Assembly (NCBI GenBank): GCA_937898685.1
Contig: CALEJT010000049.1
Span: 35,171 to 99,170 of the forward strand
Direction of reading: 5' to 3'
Source of the DNA: an uncultured Gammaproteobacteria bacterium
GTDB lineage: Bacteria; Pseudomonadota; Gammaproteobacteria; Pseudomonadales; Pseudohongiellaceae
DNA: 64,000 nucleotides
Positions within the stretch are counted from its first letter, which is position 1. Each line of letters opens with the position of its first letter. This document shows, in pieces, positions 63,937 through 64,000 of the stretch. The notes beneath the pieces were generated by a model. That model was not told the origin of the DNA, searched no databases, and saw only the letters and a program-made list of their open reading frames with translations. A program made the translations under genes and the position numbers.

Positions 63937-64000
63937 CTGCCTACACGGGCGCTGCAGAAAGCCGGCTGGACGCAGGACGACATCGATCTTTGGGAAATCA
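63937..64000 (+). pseudogene. Internal fragment of a thiolase, no start in view
   Basis: The frame encodes LPTRALQKAGWTQDDIDLWE, which matches the conserved segment before NEAFA in acetyl-CoA acetyltransferases/thiolases (about residue 290-310 of 390). An in-frame TAG lies at 63928-63930, so at least the N-terminal three quarters are absent here. Either a truncated gene remnant or a broken copy; it continues past the window. Confidence 0.6.

Overview
The window is a gene-dense stretch of a high-GC gammaproteobacterial chromosome. It has Gram-negative envelope genes (waaA, tolC, two TonB-dependent receptors), topoisomerase IV, the EF-P beta-lysylation set, and a backbone order that, from memory, resembles the Pseudomonas aeruginosa PA4930-PA4988 region: dnaB/alr, rpsF-rpsR-rplI, queG, orn, rsgA, rhodanese, psd, fimX, parC, parE, cpdA, nudF, tolC, waaA. 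TonB receptors, PAS/GGDEF signalling and a high GC content suggest a free-living Pseudomonadales/Cellvibrionales-like organism. The species cannot be fixed from the sequence alone. I saw no tRNA, rRNA, CRISPR array or insertion sequence.

Left part (1-11.7 kb): the 3' part of waaA, convergent tolC, then a plus-strand run nudF-yqiB-cpdA-parE-parC and a TonB-dependent receptor.

Signalling block (11.7-22.2 kb): a structured leader and GNAT-fold enzyme, a 7TM-type sensor kinase, a single-domain response regulator, a small membrane protein, a second kinase with a CqsS/LuxN-type catalytic core, an LqsR-like response regulator, a degenerate cyclase-like membrane protein and a FimX-like protein with degenerate GGDEF/EAL domains. 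This is the most unusual part of the window. It looks like a quorum-sensing-type phosphorelay without a recognisable LqsA/CqsA synthase, wired to a c-di-GMP/pilus-type effector.

Middle (22.3-44 kb): epmB, an esterase, efp and epmA (EF-P modification); psd, rhodanese, rsgA, orn; a GFA protein with a ClpX-type zinc finger; gph; an M13 lipoprotein peptidase; GtrA; a split spermidine synthase-like pair; SPFH/NfeD; a VIT transporter; queG; a protein with three DnaT-type ssDNA-binding repeats; an Aer-like receptor; radA.

Right part (44-64 kb): a minus-strand block EF-hand protein, 2OG-oxygenase, alr, dnaB. Between dnaB and rplI, where I would expect direct adjacency, lies an accessory insert (48.4-52.8 kb) with a small family of secreted paralogues (two intact, one truncated, one remnant) and a membrane-anchored winged-helix regulator. 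Then come rplI, a DUF2232 protein, rpsR, rpsF, a GST, a lambda P-like protein, a large TonB receptor, a CHASE-PAS-GGDEF diguanylate cyclase, ettA and, at the right edge, a thiolase fragment with no start in view.
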